Origin: Prillingera fragicola
Taxonomy: Eukaryota; Basidiomycota; Tremellomycetes; Trichosporonales; Trichosporonaceae
Assembly: GCA_002335605.1 (NCBI GenBank)
Contig: BEDY01000002.1
Span: 248,001-312,000 of the forward strand
Direction: 5' to 3'
Length of the DNA: 64,000 nucleotides
The notes under the pieces are model-generated. The model was not told where the DNA came from, searched no databases, and saw only the letters and a list, made by a program, of their open reading frames with translations. Position numbers and translations under genes: made by a program. Positions 53,057-63,486 of the stretch are shown here, one piece after another. Position 1 is the first letter of the stretch; each line of letters opens with the position of its first letter.

Positions 53057-54473
53057 CTACTTTGCGATGGCACGGGGCCGCAACATGCGCATCCAAGCCG
53101 ACGAGTACTGGTTGGCCGGAGTAGCGACTGCGCCGAGCTCCTGGGCCGCCTTGAGCGGGAAATCAATGTTGCGAAGCACCTCGCGGGCCATGAGGACGAT
53201 GTCCGCCTGGCCCTTCTCGAGAATGGTCTCGGCCTCCTTGGCGTCGGTGATGAGGCCGACAGTACCGATGAGAAGCCCCGGGACCTCCTTGCGAATGTGC
53301 TCGGCGAGCACAGTCTGGTATCCTGGCTTGGCGACAATGGTCTGGCGGGGGTCGTTGCCGCCCGACGAGACGTCGAGGAGGTCGATACCGGCGTCCTTGA
53401 GGCGCTGGGCGAGGATAGTGGCCTGCTCAATGCCCCACCACTTGTACTCGCCGTCCTGCTTCTCGGGGCCGAGCTCGGGCTCCAGCCACTCGGTCGCGCT
53501 CGTGCGCCAGAAGATGGGGCCGTCCCACTCCTCGCGGGCGAGCTTGGCAATCTCGAGAGACAAGCGCATGCGGTTCTCGAGGCTGCCGCCGTAATCGTCC
53601 GTGCGGTGGTTGGAGACGGGCGACTGGAACTCTGAAATGAGGTAGCCGTGAGCACCGTGGATTTCAATGTAGTCAAACCCGGCTGCCTTGCAGCGACGGA
53701 TGGCGGCGCGGTACTGGTCCTGAAGAGTCTTGATCTCGGTCACTGTCATCTCGCGGGGCTGCGGGAACGTCTCGTCGTTGAACGCAAGGGCCGAGGGGCC
53801 GATGACTACAATGTCAGCGCAAGGCTCATGGCTGGGTCTCTACACGCCAACTCACCATTGTTGGGCCATCCGCCAAACTCCTCAGTGACGGCCTCACCGC
53901 CCTCCCATCCCTGCATGATCGCATTGGGGTAGATCCACATAGCCAGGGTGCTAGCCTTGCGGCCAGCGTGCGCAAGCTGAATACCAATCTTGCCCTGGTT
54001 GGCGTGTACGTAGTCGACAATGTGCTTGAAGGGGTCAACCTGCTCGTCCTTCCAGATTCCAAGGCACTGAGGGGTAATGCGGCCCTCGGGAGCGACAGCA
54101 GTAGCTTCGACCATCAGGTTGCCCCAGCCGCGCATCGCCATCGAGCCCTGGTGGATGAGCTGGTGGTCGTTGGCAAAGCCGTCCTCGGCAGAGTCTGCGG
54201 CAGCGTCAGCGAGAAGCCCTCAATCGTGTTCTGCAGATACGTACACTGGCACATGGGCGACACCCACAACCTGTTCTGGAAAGTCACGCCGCGGATCGTA
54301 ATAGGCTCAAAGAGCTTTGGCGGGTTGGCATTCTGGGGGAACATGGCAGCAGGCATGAGTCCGCCGACAGGACCGACCTGCGCCGGGAGATAGCTGCGAG
54401 GGTAGCCTGCCGAGGGGTTGTCAATGGGCGCGAGCGCCTTGGGGTTGATGGGCTTGATGGCGGAGGCGGTCAT
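53057..54473 (-). CDS. Old Yellow Enzyme-type NADH:flavin oxidoreductase (YqjM-like)
   Basis: Exons are 54473-54245, 54194-53856 and 53805-53057, giving 438 aa. Both introns are 50 nt. The FMN-binding barrel shows LFEPITIRGVTFQNRLWVSP with MCQYSAEDG (the YqjM-class Cys-x-Tyr segment), the HAGRK loop, GFDYIEIHGAHGYLISEF near 228-245, and SPVSNHRTDDYGGSLENRM with the flavin-contacting Arg. The C-terminus has TVGLITDAKEAE and the phosphate-binding ADIVLMAREVLRN. The enzyme reduces activated C=C bonds with NAD(P)H. The physiological substrate is unknown, though oxidative-stress or detoxification roles are common. The first intron (donor GTACGTA) was placed so that MCQ-Y-SAED is restored. A TATAAAG motif lies about 165 bp upstream. 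Confidence 0.92.
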
Positions 54474-56273
54474 CTGGAGTGTTAGTGTGTGTAGCAAGTG
54501 AGGAAGGCGGACGCGTATCAAGTTGCTGTATGATGTACTCACCGTGATATGTGTCGCGAGCTGGGGGAGATGAAGAGCACAGTACCAGTGTTCAATGCGG
54601 GGTGGAACTTATCGCGACGTGCAAGCCACGCAACTTTATACGAGGGGAGCTATGCCGCGTCGCTGCCTAAACAGTGATTCCGCGGTGGCTTGGGTTTTCC
54701 GTACAGGCGCCGCTGGCATCATTGCTGACTGATCACCATCCCAATACTCGGGTCCCTTATCTTTGCCTGATCTGCAGCCCTCCTGCAGCCCATGCAGGCA
54801 GTGCAGCCACCGCCTGCCGGGATAATAACACCCAAATGACCGTCTCACCATAAATAGAGCGTCATTTTCTTAGCAAGCAACAAGACAATCCGGATGTCAA
54901 TGACACCCCTCCACCACGTTCTTCCCCCTCGAAAAAGGGCAGTCGCACCCGGAAATGCCAATTGCCCTTTTACACCGGAAATGCCATTTGCGCCTTGACA
55001 GTGCTTTCAGCGTGCTTGCTCTGCTCGCATGCCTTTGGCACGCTTTGTAAGATTCGGTGCAACTGAGCGGGGGTCCCGAGCATCATTTTGAACGGGCGTA
55101 GCGGCGCCGCCGCCGCTCCCTGCGCGGATGGACGTCGGTGGACAGTTCCGTCTGCGTGGGGTCGTGCATTTTTCTCGCGAATTTCAGCGGGGGAAACAGG
55201 ATGGACATGCCGTTGACTTGTGCTGACCTACCGCCGGCTTCCTGGCCAGCCTGGGCTGCGTAGCTCTCCTGCTCTCTCTGGCGTCGGCCTTGGACGCAGA
55301 AAAGTGAGCGGTCGCCATAGACTGTCAGGACCGGCCAGGGACGCAGTCTCCAATATGCCGGTTTACTACCCGCAACGCCGCAACAGCTCAACACCTGCAA
55401 GAGCACTGGAATACCCGAGTGAACATGTGAACCACGGTGCATGTCAGCGAGCAAGCGCGAGCCAGAACCGCCAGAAAACGACGGACATTCCTGCCATACT
55501 GGGAGCTAATCGACCGTTTCATCGTTTCGTGTACGTTTCATCCACCTCCTTGCTAGCTTGGTCGTTGGGTTTTGTTCGGTGTCTGACTCGCGTCTGGTTG
55601 TGTCCTGGATACCTTTGCTAGGAGGTGGGTTACTGTATATGCTCGACTCCGTGTGGGACGGAGGTGGGCTCGTCTGTACTAGCTCGTGGTGCGTGCTTGT
55701 CGCGCGCTCAAGGCAAGTCTCCTGTCCGTGCTCCAACACCCATGGCCGTCACATCACAGGAGACTGTCTCTAGCTCTGCAGGTCGCTCTTGGATCGAGCT
55801 AGCAGAGCTAGAGTTTGAACGGGTCGAGCGTGCACGCATACCGGGGCGTATATGAACTCTGAGCAACGGATGCCGGCACAAACTCTCATTCCAAAACGCA
55901 CATCAGGAGATCTGCCGGCACCAGACGTCACTGCGTTTCAGCACTGAACTTTCGCATGAGCACTACCAAAGCTACTATTCGCTAATCGCCTGCCAATGAT
56001 TAGAGATGCAGCGAACAAGGATGAGGCAGGGCACGCTAGCATGCATATTAGAGGAAACAAAAGTGGTAGATGTCCACAGGTCATGCTATTGCTACAGGAT
56101 ACAGTATGGGCATGGGGCGTTGGCGATGTGTGTGGCGAGTGGCAGCCCTTGCGGGTGGTCGGAAATGGTATTAAGATTATCTCTGATGAAGGGATCGTTG
56201 TTGAGTACGAGTTCATTGGGAAATGATGTTGGGGCGGTGGAGGACGCAGAATTGACAATGAGAGTGCTTGAGT
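54474..56273. other. 1.8-kb intergenic region with the oxidoreductase promoter
   Basis: TATAAAG on the minus strand at 54634-54640 is a good TATA box for the oxidoreductase. An imperfect 17-bp direct repeat lies at 54949 and 54975. Small frames elsewhere (55083-55454, 55220-55621) have no support. Confidence 0.45.
54949..54991. repeat. Imperfect 17-bp direct repeat, 26-bp period
   Basis: ccggaaatgccaattgc at 54949-54965 and ccggaaatgccatttgc at 54975-54991 differ at one base. They lie about 480 bp upstream of the oxidoreductase start and could be a repeated factor-binding site. Confidence 0.65.
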
Positions 56274-56689
56274 TTACTGCAAGCCGACGACGAGCATGAC
56301 TGCGGCGGCAACAGCGGCGGCGTTGACGCCGGTCCGTCCTGCGGCGTTGGCTGGGGTTGCGCTTGCGCTGGGCTTGTTGGCACCCAGAGCGCCTGCACTG
56401 GGGCTGGTACCCTTCGCGGTCGCTGGGCCGTTGAGGAGCTTGGCCGTGGACGCATCGGCTGGAGCGCTGGGAGCGATCGCAAGATCCGTGAGCGTCGAGA
56501 CGGCTGCGCCGACAGTGCTTGCTGATGCGGGACCGATAAACTCTGGCGGCTGTGTGTCGTCCACAGGAGACTCGACGGGGCCAGTGTCGTTGGTCGTGTC
56601 AGCCTCGCCAGTGTCGGTCGAGCCGACGACGACAACACCTTCCTGCGTTGCCGGGTCCTCCGCGGCGGCGTTGGACGTTGATGTTCCAT

Positions 56690-56786
<97 letters not shown>

Positions 56787-56988
56787 TGACGATGACGATG
56801 AGTCGTCTGTAGGAGGCTCGGGGTCGAGGGCCGTGATGAGGTGGCCTTCGACGCCGCGCGGTGCGAGAGGTGCGGCGTGGGCTGCTGCTGCGACTGGGTG
56901 GTGTCAGTAGTGTGCAAAAGGTGCGACGAAGCACGACAGGAAGAAGGGGCAACTTACAAACAGCGAGAGCAACGAGTGAGGCCTTCAT
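56274..56988 (-). CDS. Secreted surface protein with a 37-residue poly-serine tract
   Basis: Exons are 56988-56958 and 56893-56274, giving 216 aa. The 64-nt phase-1 intron splits the signal peptide MKASLVALAV|FAAAAHAA. A short conserved-looking N-terminal part, APLAPRGVEGHLITALDPEP, follows. Next, 37 serines in a row are encoded by TCG/TCA codons (56801-56691), with a DD just before and YGTSTS just after. The rest is Thr/Asp/Ala/Pro-rich (TDTGEADTTNDTGPVESPVD, APSAPADAS, SATPANAAGRTG) with NDT and similar sequons. It ends in a short hydrophobic GPI-type tail (AAAVAAAVMLVVGLQ). The poly-Ser could be a heavily O-mannosylated stalk. The tract is a GAC microsatellite, so its length probably varies. 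The function is unknown. Confidence 0.78.
56691..56801. repeat. (GAC)n microsatellite encoding poly-serine
   Basis: On the plus strand about 30 perfect GAC units (56691-56780) pass into GATGAC units up to 56801. On the coding (minus) strand this reads as TCG/TCA serine codons in frame. The mix of TCA near one end suggests the oldest part of the tract is at its N-terminal side. Confidence 0.9.
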
Positions 56989-59172
56989 AATGAGAACAAG
57001 TTGCGGTTGTGGCCAGATCACTGATCAGACAGGCAGATGAGACAATCCAGTGACGATGGGAGCGGCGATGGGTGCGGTGAGAGACACAAGAGTAGAGTTG
57101 TTATAGAGAAGAAAGCAGACCTGCTGCTCGGCCTGCTTTTTGGGAATCTTAAAGTAGAGAGTAGTCTGAACACATCATACACACAAAACGTCAGTTGATA
57201 GATTGGAGCGGGGCGGCGGCGGTGCGGCGGCGCGGTAGCTCGGCGTGCCATGGCGTGCGTAGGTGCGCCGTCGGTCGTGCAGCAGTAGTGTGTGTGGGGT
57301 TAGAGCTTTGGTTCCTCGCCCCCCGTGCGCTTGCATCCTGCATGCATGCTAGGCTTCTGGGCTGGTTTCCCTGCAGCGTCTGCAGCCGTGTGGGCGGTGA
57401 GTAGAGAGTGAGTGAGGACTGAGGAAGACAGCAGGTGGTGTGTCAGGAGTCAATGTTTGGTCTTGACACACCAGGGGTCTAGTCGGTTGGGACTACTCTA
57501 GTCTCTCATACTCTTCCTGCACCTTCCTGCACCTCGTGCACCACAGCCTCCTCGTGTTCCTTTTTCTTCTCCTGCCAGGCCCTGCAACGTATCTCTTTAC
57601 CCCCTGCCCTTGCATGAACCTACACCATGTGACACACGCACACCTAGCACTCGTGCCTGCAGGTATGCCAAAACGCACCACCAACCACACACGATGGGCA
57701 AAGAGTCGCACCTCCTTCCTCCACAGCCAATCGATATCACTTGTCGCTCTCCCCACCATGCACCAGCCCCTGGAAAAGTCGTCTACAGTTCCCGTCGCCG
57801 TTGACGCATGACCCAGTTCCGCACTTGCTGATCCGAAACCGCTATCAGCTTGCCACGCTGCGTAACCCAGCAATACTGCACAGCACCCAGCGACCGGCGA
57901 CTGCATACTAGGCGGAAGTGTGTTGCGTTTCCGGGCCCACCCTGGCGGTATCTCCCTACCTGCAGCTGCAGGCTGCGCAGCCACCAGCTTCCTGGTCAGA
58001 GCACTGTCCGTGACCTGTGATTAGGCAGCTCGTGCAGCACCACTTTTGCCAGCTGGCATACACACACCTATGCGCCTATGGTGCGCAGCACCAGCCCTGC
58101 AGAAACCCCAGATCCTAAAGGGCCTCTGCGTTCATATGTGCATTTGGAGCGCGATTAGAGCTGCTAGCTTGACACGCTGGCACACACGCTAGTACATGCT
58201 AAATGGCGCCACATGAAGAGAAGTTGGAGCGTGCAGGGCACGGATGAGTCCTCCGTGCTAGCTTTGAACGCCACTGACGCCACGGATTTCGACCAGGGTG
58301 CGTGGCCTCGTTTTGGAATTGCAGGAATCGGCGGCCACATGGTTCGTCAGGAAGTGTGGCGCTCTTGCTGGAACGACGCCACGAGTTGTGCACGCGAGGT
58401 TACGAGCTTTCGGTAGTATCGCAGGATTATGACAGCCACACACAAGCTTACAAGGACGTTTGAGGGTTTGCTTTGCCGGGTGCAGAGCATATGGGACCCC
58501 ATAGTGGGTCTGCACCGACTCTGGGTCCGGGGGATGTTGAGAAATCTGCATGATGAAGTGGTCTGCGCTTGGACGCAGCGAGACAAGAGGTGTGCCGGGC
58601 AGAGCTCAAGAGACTAGAGGACAGAGAGGCCAGAGGCCAGAGATCTGGCGCTGGGTTCAGTCAGTCGCTCCATTCTCCATCGGTCACCGCATACACATGC
58701 GGCACAAGCATTTGAGTTGCCCTTTCGGTCTTGCAGAGTACCTGCCCCGCTTGTACTGTATCAGGATATCCTACACGAAAGTCACCAACCCTAGATAAGG
58801 ATACGTGTGCCAGGATCCAACTCGGTCAAGATGGCAAGGTCAGTTGCGGCCGCCGAGGTATCGGATCTCGGATGCAGTTCTCTCATCTACTTGCGTCTTG
58901 CTCATTACATGAACTCTGCAGATCAGCAGCTGGTTGCCCAGCAGGTGGCACGGCCACAGCGTGTCTCGCGCAAACATTCATCTCCTCTCGCCAACGAATA
59001 AAAACATATTAGACCGCCATCGCCATCTACTGTAGTAACCTCGAATTAAATCCGTCCGAAAAATGGTCGTGTATCCCGAGTTTTTCTCGCGAGGAGGCCA
59101 TGTGCGTTGCAGCGCAGACCAAGTCTGGGCGGCACACTACTCACTCGCCTAAAATTGCATGCCTGTGCACGC
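56989..59172. other. 2.2-kb intergenic region
   Basis: No gene can be supported. Frames at 57493-57984, 58258-58586 and others conflict and have no motifs. It should hold the promoter of the poly-Ser gene on its left and the 3' end of the next minus-strand gene on its right. Confidence 0.5.
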
Positions 59173-60147
59173 TTACTGCATGACAACAGCAGCCATGACG
59201 GCGGCGGCAACACCAGCGGCGCTCCACTCGGTGCGGCCAGCACCGCTGCCGGCAGCGGCCGAAGTGGCAGCGGCACCACCAGAGGCAACGGCCGAGGTGG
59301 CCGAGCCGGCAGCCGAGCCGATAGCGGCAGTGGCACTGCCGAGGAGACCAGTAGCGGTGCCGGTGGCCGTACCCGAGCCAGAGACGGCGCTGCCAGAGGC
59401 AGCACTGCCCGAGGCGGCGGCGCCGTCAGTGCCGGTAGCGGCGGGCTGTGCGGATCCGTTGGCGTCGGTGGCGACGGGCGAGCCGTTGGCGTCGGTTGCG
59501 GGGACGGGCGAGCCGTTGGCGTCGGTAGCACCAGCGCCACCAGCGCCGCCAGCGACAGTGTTGCCGTTGGCGTCAGTGGTCTGAGCGGGGGCGGCAGTGT
59601 TGCCGTTGGCGTCGGTCGTGGCACCAGCGCCGGCGACGCCGCCGGCACCGGCACCACCGGAAGCGGCGGCCTTGGAGGCGGAAGCAGCGGAGCGCGAGGC
59701 GGCGGCGGACGACTTGGAAGCCTTCGAGGCCGACGAGGCAGCCTTCTCCGACTCGACGGCCTGGGCGTCGTAGGTGATGGTAATCTGGTCACCGGGGTTG
59801 GCGAGGGTGGTGACAAACTTGACAGTCACGACCTCCTGGGCCTGGACGGCGGTGGCGGCGACTGTGGCGTCAGCAATTGAGTTCCCATACAGAGGTAGTG
59901 GGACAGTGCTATCAAGTCGCCGACATTACGGGCTGGGTCTCGGAGGCATTGCTTTGACATTGCAGCCTGGACTCGTCGGTGGGTTTCGCGCCACTGGACG
60001 GTTTCACTGCCAATGTCGGTGTAATGTTGAGGCACCAACCTGCACAGGCGGGGGAAGCCCACCACCACACAGCTACCATGGCCCAGCGTGCTAATTTACA
60101 GTGGCTAGACACTTACGAGCGGCGGCGAGGACAAGAGCAGACTTCAT
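59173..60147 (-). CDS. Secreted Ala/Gly/Ser-rich surface protein with TDANG repeats
   Basis: Exons are 60147-60117 and 59861-59173, giving 239 aa. The 255-nt phase-1 intron splits the signal peptide MKSALVLAAA|LAATAVQA, with cleavage before QEVVTVK. A short N-terminal domain that looks folded (VVTVKFVTTLANPGDQITIT, about 20-45) is followed by a Ser/Ala/Lys stretch (ASSASKASKSSAAASRSA). Five or so TDANG units follow (TTDANGNT, TDANGSPV, TDANGSAQ). They form a degenerate tandem repeat of about 8-16 residues, then Gly/Ala/Ser/Thr low complexity. It ends WSAAGVAAAVMAAVVMQ, a GPI-type tail nearly identical in style to the gene at 62647. The function is unknown; a wall anchor or adhesin-like role is inferred. 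Confidence 0.8.
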
Positions 60148-62646
60148 TGTTGTTCGAGAAATGAGGTTTTGGGTGTGGGTGGGGTTAACAAGTAAAAAGG
60201 TGTACTTGAAGGAGAAAGAGCGTGTGGGAAAGTCCTCTTCTAGGAAGTCGACCGTTATATTCTGTCACTTCATTCGCAGCTGCATGTACCGAACCTGCCG
60301 CTCTTGGTAGCTCGCGACGTGAGGCATGGGCCTGGAGCAGCCGCAACCCGGGCCGGGTCGCTGCACCTTTGAACTTTACTCTGTCATCGACCCGGTGGCG
60401 CGCTACCCCCCTCGGTTGCTTGCCGTGCTCCCTAATGGCTCATGATATCCCTAGGATCCTCTGCAGATCATCATCATTTTCAATGTCGCGGCGGCTGCGC
60501 AGCCCAGCGCTGCAGTCACCCGCCGCACGAAAGCCGAGCCCGGCCACGAAAAGCCCATCAAAGGGTTGGAAGTGTAATATACTAGGAACAGGTCCATCTA
60601 CCCAAAACGCGGTCGACCCCTTTGGCTGTCACTGGGCAGGAAAGAAAGCCGCTTCGAGTACCCTGCGCCGTTGTCCGTCGTCACGCATCACAGGGAGGCG
60701 GGTCGCTAAGCGCACGCGCGCAAGCTGTCTCGCAACGGCTGGAAAGGGTTGCGGGGGGTGAGCGAGTCGGTTTTTGTCGAGTGTCGCAACATTGCCTGCC
60801 ACCGCGTCATTCGTGCGTCATACAGTTGCCCAAATGGTGCCCACATACCGGACAAGACGTCAGCGCTTTGAGCAACGTCAAAACGTCAGAGCAACCGCTC
60901 GTGCGCGGCGTCGATCACTTTTCGGCCCTTTTTGCGTACCTCGGGTTCAGTGCCTGGAGACGTCTCTGCTCCTCAACCTTAGTTTTTCTCCTCATTGTCT
61001 GCCCGAGAATCCGCATTGCAGCCATGCTTGCAGCTGGCAGGGCTTGATATTGCTTCGGGTGTACGGCAGCCTCCTCGCGGCATGCCGCAATTGTCTTGCC
61101 TGATCCGCACTTGCTCGTTCCGGAATCACCGCTGCGGGTGACGCAAAGCTCCTGCTCCCCTGCTCACACTGGCCAACTGGGCAGATTCTGGGTTCCACAA
61201 GCCTGGTAGCTGCAGCTCTAGTGGAGCCGTTCTGCTGTTTCGGGTTTGAAAGCTTCATATAAGCTGCATACCATGTGAGCAAATGGCCGAAACGGTGGTC
61301 GCATGGCCGTCATGGCCGTCATATGAGCTTTTGCGCATGTGGTCGTCCGCCGGAAAGAATGACATCGTTACAATCAGAGCAAAAAAAGGAAGTCGTCCTC
61401 CTTGACGTACTTGTTCGCTGATTTGCTGCCCATTCTTGCCCATGCCTGCCTTGCTGTGGCTCTCCTGAGCTCCACTCGGTGGCGCCTGGGCTTCCTGCAC
61501 AGGTCCAGCGTTACCACTTGCGTTACTGCCACCGCAACGACGCCAAAGCCCCTATATGCCGCTCACTGAGGCGCCAACTGCACTGCGCACAACGATGGTG
61601 TGCACGTTGTACGCTGTACGGAGATGTGGCACCAGCGCCGAATGGAATTCTAAGAGGTACCCAGCTGCCGCAGCGTGCGGGCTCCACATGGCCATGAGAG
61701 GCTGTGGTGGGCGGCGTTCTAATCTCGGAAGGTCGTGTGCAGTCACCTCTGTATGTCTCGCTCGCCCACTTCAATAGCCATTGTCAAGGTAGCTGCGCCG
61801 TGTGACTGACGCATACCACTCGAACAACGTTATCACGAGACCGCAATGAGCTTGGATGCAGAAGCCGAGTTCTGAGATCGTGAGATCGTGAGATCGTGAG
61901 CCTGCCAGCCAACGTGAATGGCATAGTTGCCGAAGAGGGAAGTCGCCACTTTGGTGTGCAAGTGGAGTGATTGCCGAAGTGGCCGATCTGGGGGCAGGTG
62001 ATAGTGGATATCTGGCTCTATAGTCAGGATTGGCGAGGGAGGTCGAAGCCTGCTTGTCGGCGATCCATGTGTCGACAGTGGATGTAGGGTATACACACTG
62101 AGACCGTGGTAGTGGACAGCAGACGGAGCTGTAGACAACTATGAGAGCGAGATCGATCACCTTTACAGCTCCCACGCCTCATCCTTCTGTGTCTCGCCAC
62201 ACAAGCCAACAAGAAAAGAGAGCTGCCGCAGGGAGTGTTAACGTGTACACTAGATGGGAGGCACACCACATGTCAAACAGAGTACGAATACGACGGTGTG
62301 GCACAGATCCCGCGTAGCGTCCGCTCTCCATGCGATCCTAGCGTTCACAGCCTCTTTGTACCAGACACACCAAGCTGGGATTCCAGTGGCTCAATTGTCT
62401 TCGCCGAGCCTCCCAGAATAACTGCCCATTAGCTTTGATAGTGCCTTTCTCATGTCGATTCCACGTGTGACGGCTGCGACGCTACCTGCGTCTGTGGATA
62501 GGAATCAGTAAATGCGACTTGTGCGCCAGCCGACCGGAGGCCAGTCCATGCATATCGGCGGCCAGCAGCAATGCGCTGCCTGTAGCTAACTAATCACAAA
62601 GCGTCATGCGCAGAGAGGTTTACAATGTGGCAAAACGAACAGACAT
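60148..62646. other. 2.5-kb intergenic region
   Basis: No gene is supported. An 8-bp unit (tgagatcg) is repeated about 3.5 times at 61873-61900. The catggccgt unit is repeated near 61301. Frames at 60222-60761, 60992-61282 and 62024-62269 have no motifs or splice logic. Confidence 0.5.
61873..61900. repeat. 8-bp tandem repeat
   Basis: tgagatcg occurs three times in a row plus a partial copy, in an intergenic region. It is simple sequence. Confidence 0.7.
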
Positions 62647-63486
62647 CTAGTAGGCGACAACGGCGGCCATGACGGCGGCAGCGACGGCGGCGGCGCTGAG
62701 GGGCGCGGCGACAAAGGCAGCGTTGCCAGCGGCGGCAGTGGTCGAAGCGGTGGTCGAGGGCTTGGCCGCGCTGACCGACGCCGAAGTCGAGGGCATGGCG
62801 GTGGTAGCGGCGACGGGCTTGGCAGAGGTCGAGGGGACGGCGGGCTTGGCGGACGCGCTGACGGCCGTCGAAGCGCCCGCGGCGCCGGTAGCACCAGCGC
62901 CACTGACACCAGCGCCACTGACACCAGCGCCACTGGCACCAGCACCGGCGGCACCGGCACCGGCGGCAGTGTCATCGCCCGCGGCGGCGGTGTCGTCGGC
63001 GCCGGTAGCAGTCTCGTCACCGCCGGCGGCAGTGTCGTCGCCAGCGGCCGATGCGCCGTCCTCCTCGCCGCCGACCTCGGTGGTGTCGGCGCCGTCGGCA
63101 CCGTCAGCACCGTCAGAGCCGTCAGCGCCAGTGTCGGCACCAGCCCCAGTGCCAGCGTCGGTGCCGTCCTCGGCGGTGGCGTCGGTCGACTCCTCCTGGG
63201 GGTTGGGGATGGCCATGACAGTGCCGGCGACTGCGGGGTCAGTGCGTGTCCACTGGCTCGTGTGTGCAGTAGCTGGGTTGCAGTGTGTGGGGGGACCAAG
63301 GGTTTGGGTGTGGGTGGGTGCAGGGCCTCCCAGGGGGCCACGGCCTCGTCGCGTCTCTTGGCGCTTGGCCATGTGCCAAGCCTGCGCAGTGTCCTATAAC
63401 GGCGCACGCCAAGCAGTCTTGGTATGCCCCTGCGGATGCGGGGGTTACTCACGGGCAGCGAAGAGGGCGATAGCGGTGAACTTCAT
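62647..63486 (-). CDS. Secreted Ala/Asp/Gly-rich surface protein, GPI-type tail
   Basis: Exons are 63486-63453 and 63230-62647, giving 205 aa. The 222-nt phase-1 intron splits the signal peptide MKFTAIALFAA|LAGTVMA. The mature chain starts IPNPQEEST. It then runs through acidic Asp/Ala/Gly repeats (GADTGADGSDGADGADGADT, AAGDDTAAGGDETATGADD), GAGASGAGVSGAGVSGAG units and Ser/Ala/Lys/Thr/Pro repeats (SASAKPAVPSTSAKPVAATT). It ends in the hydrophobic SAAAVAAAVMAAVVAY. The chain is strongly acidic in its first half. It has the same architecture and tail as the gene at 59173. The function is unknown. Confidence 0.8.

Noticed and set aside
56599..57021. Minus-strand frame with a long poly-valine run
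   Set aside because: It is the wrong phase of the GAC microsatellite. The serine phase connects in frame to a signal peptide and a GPI-type tail.
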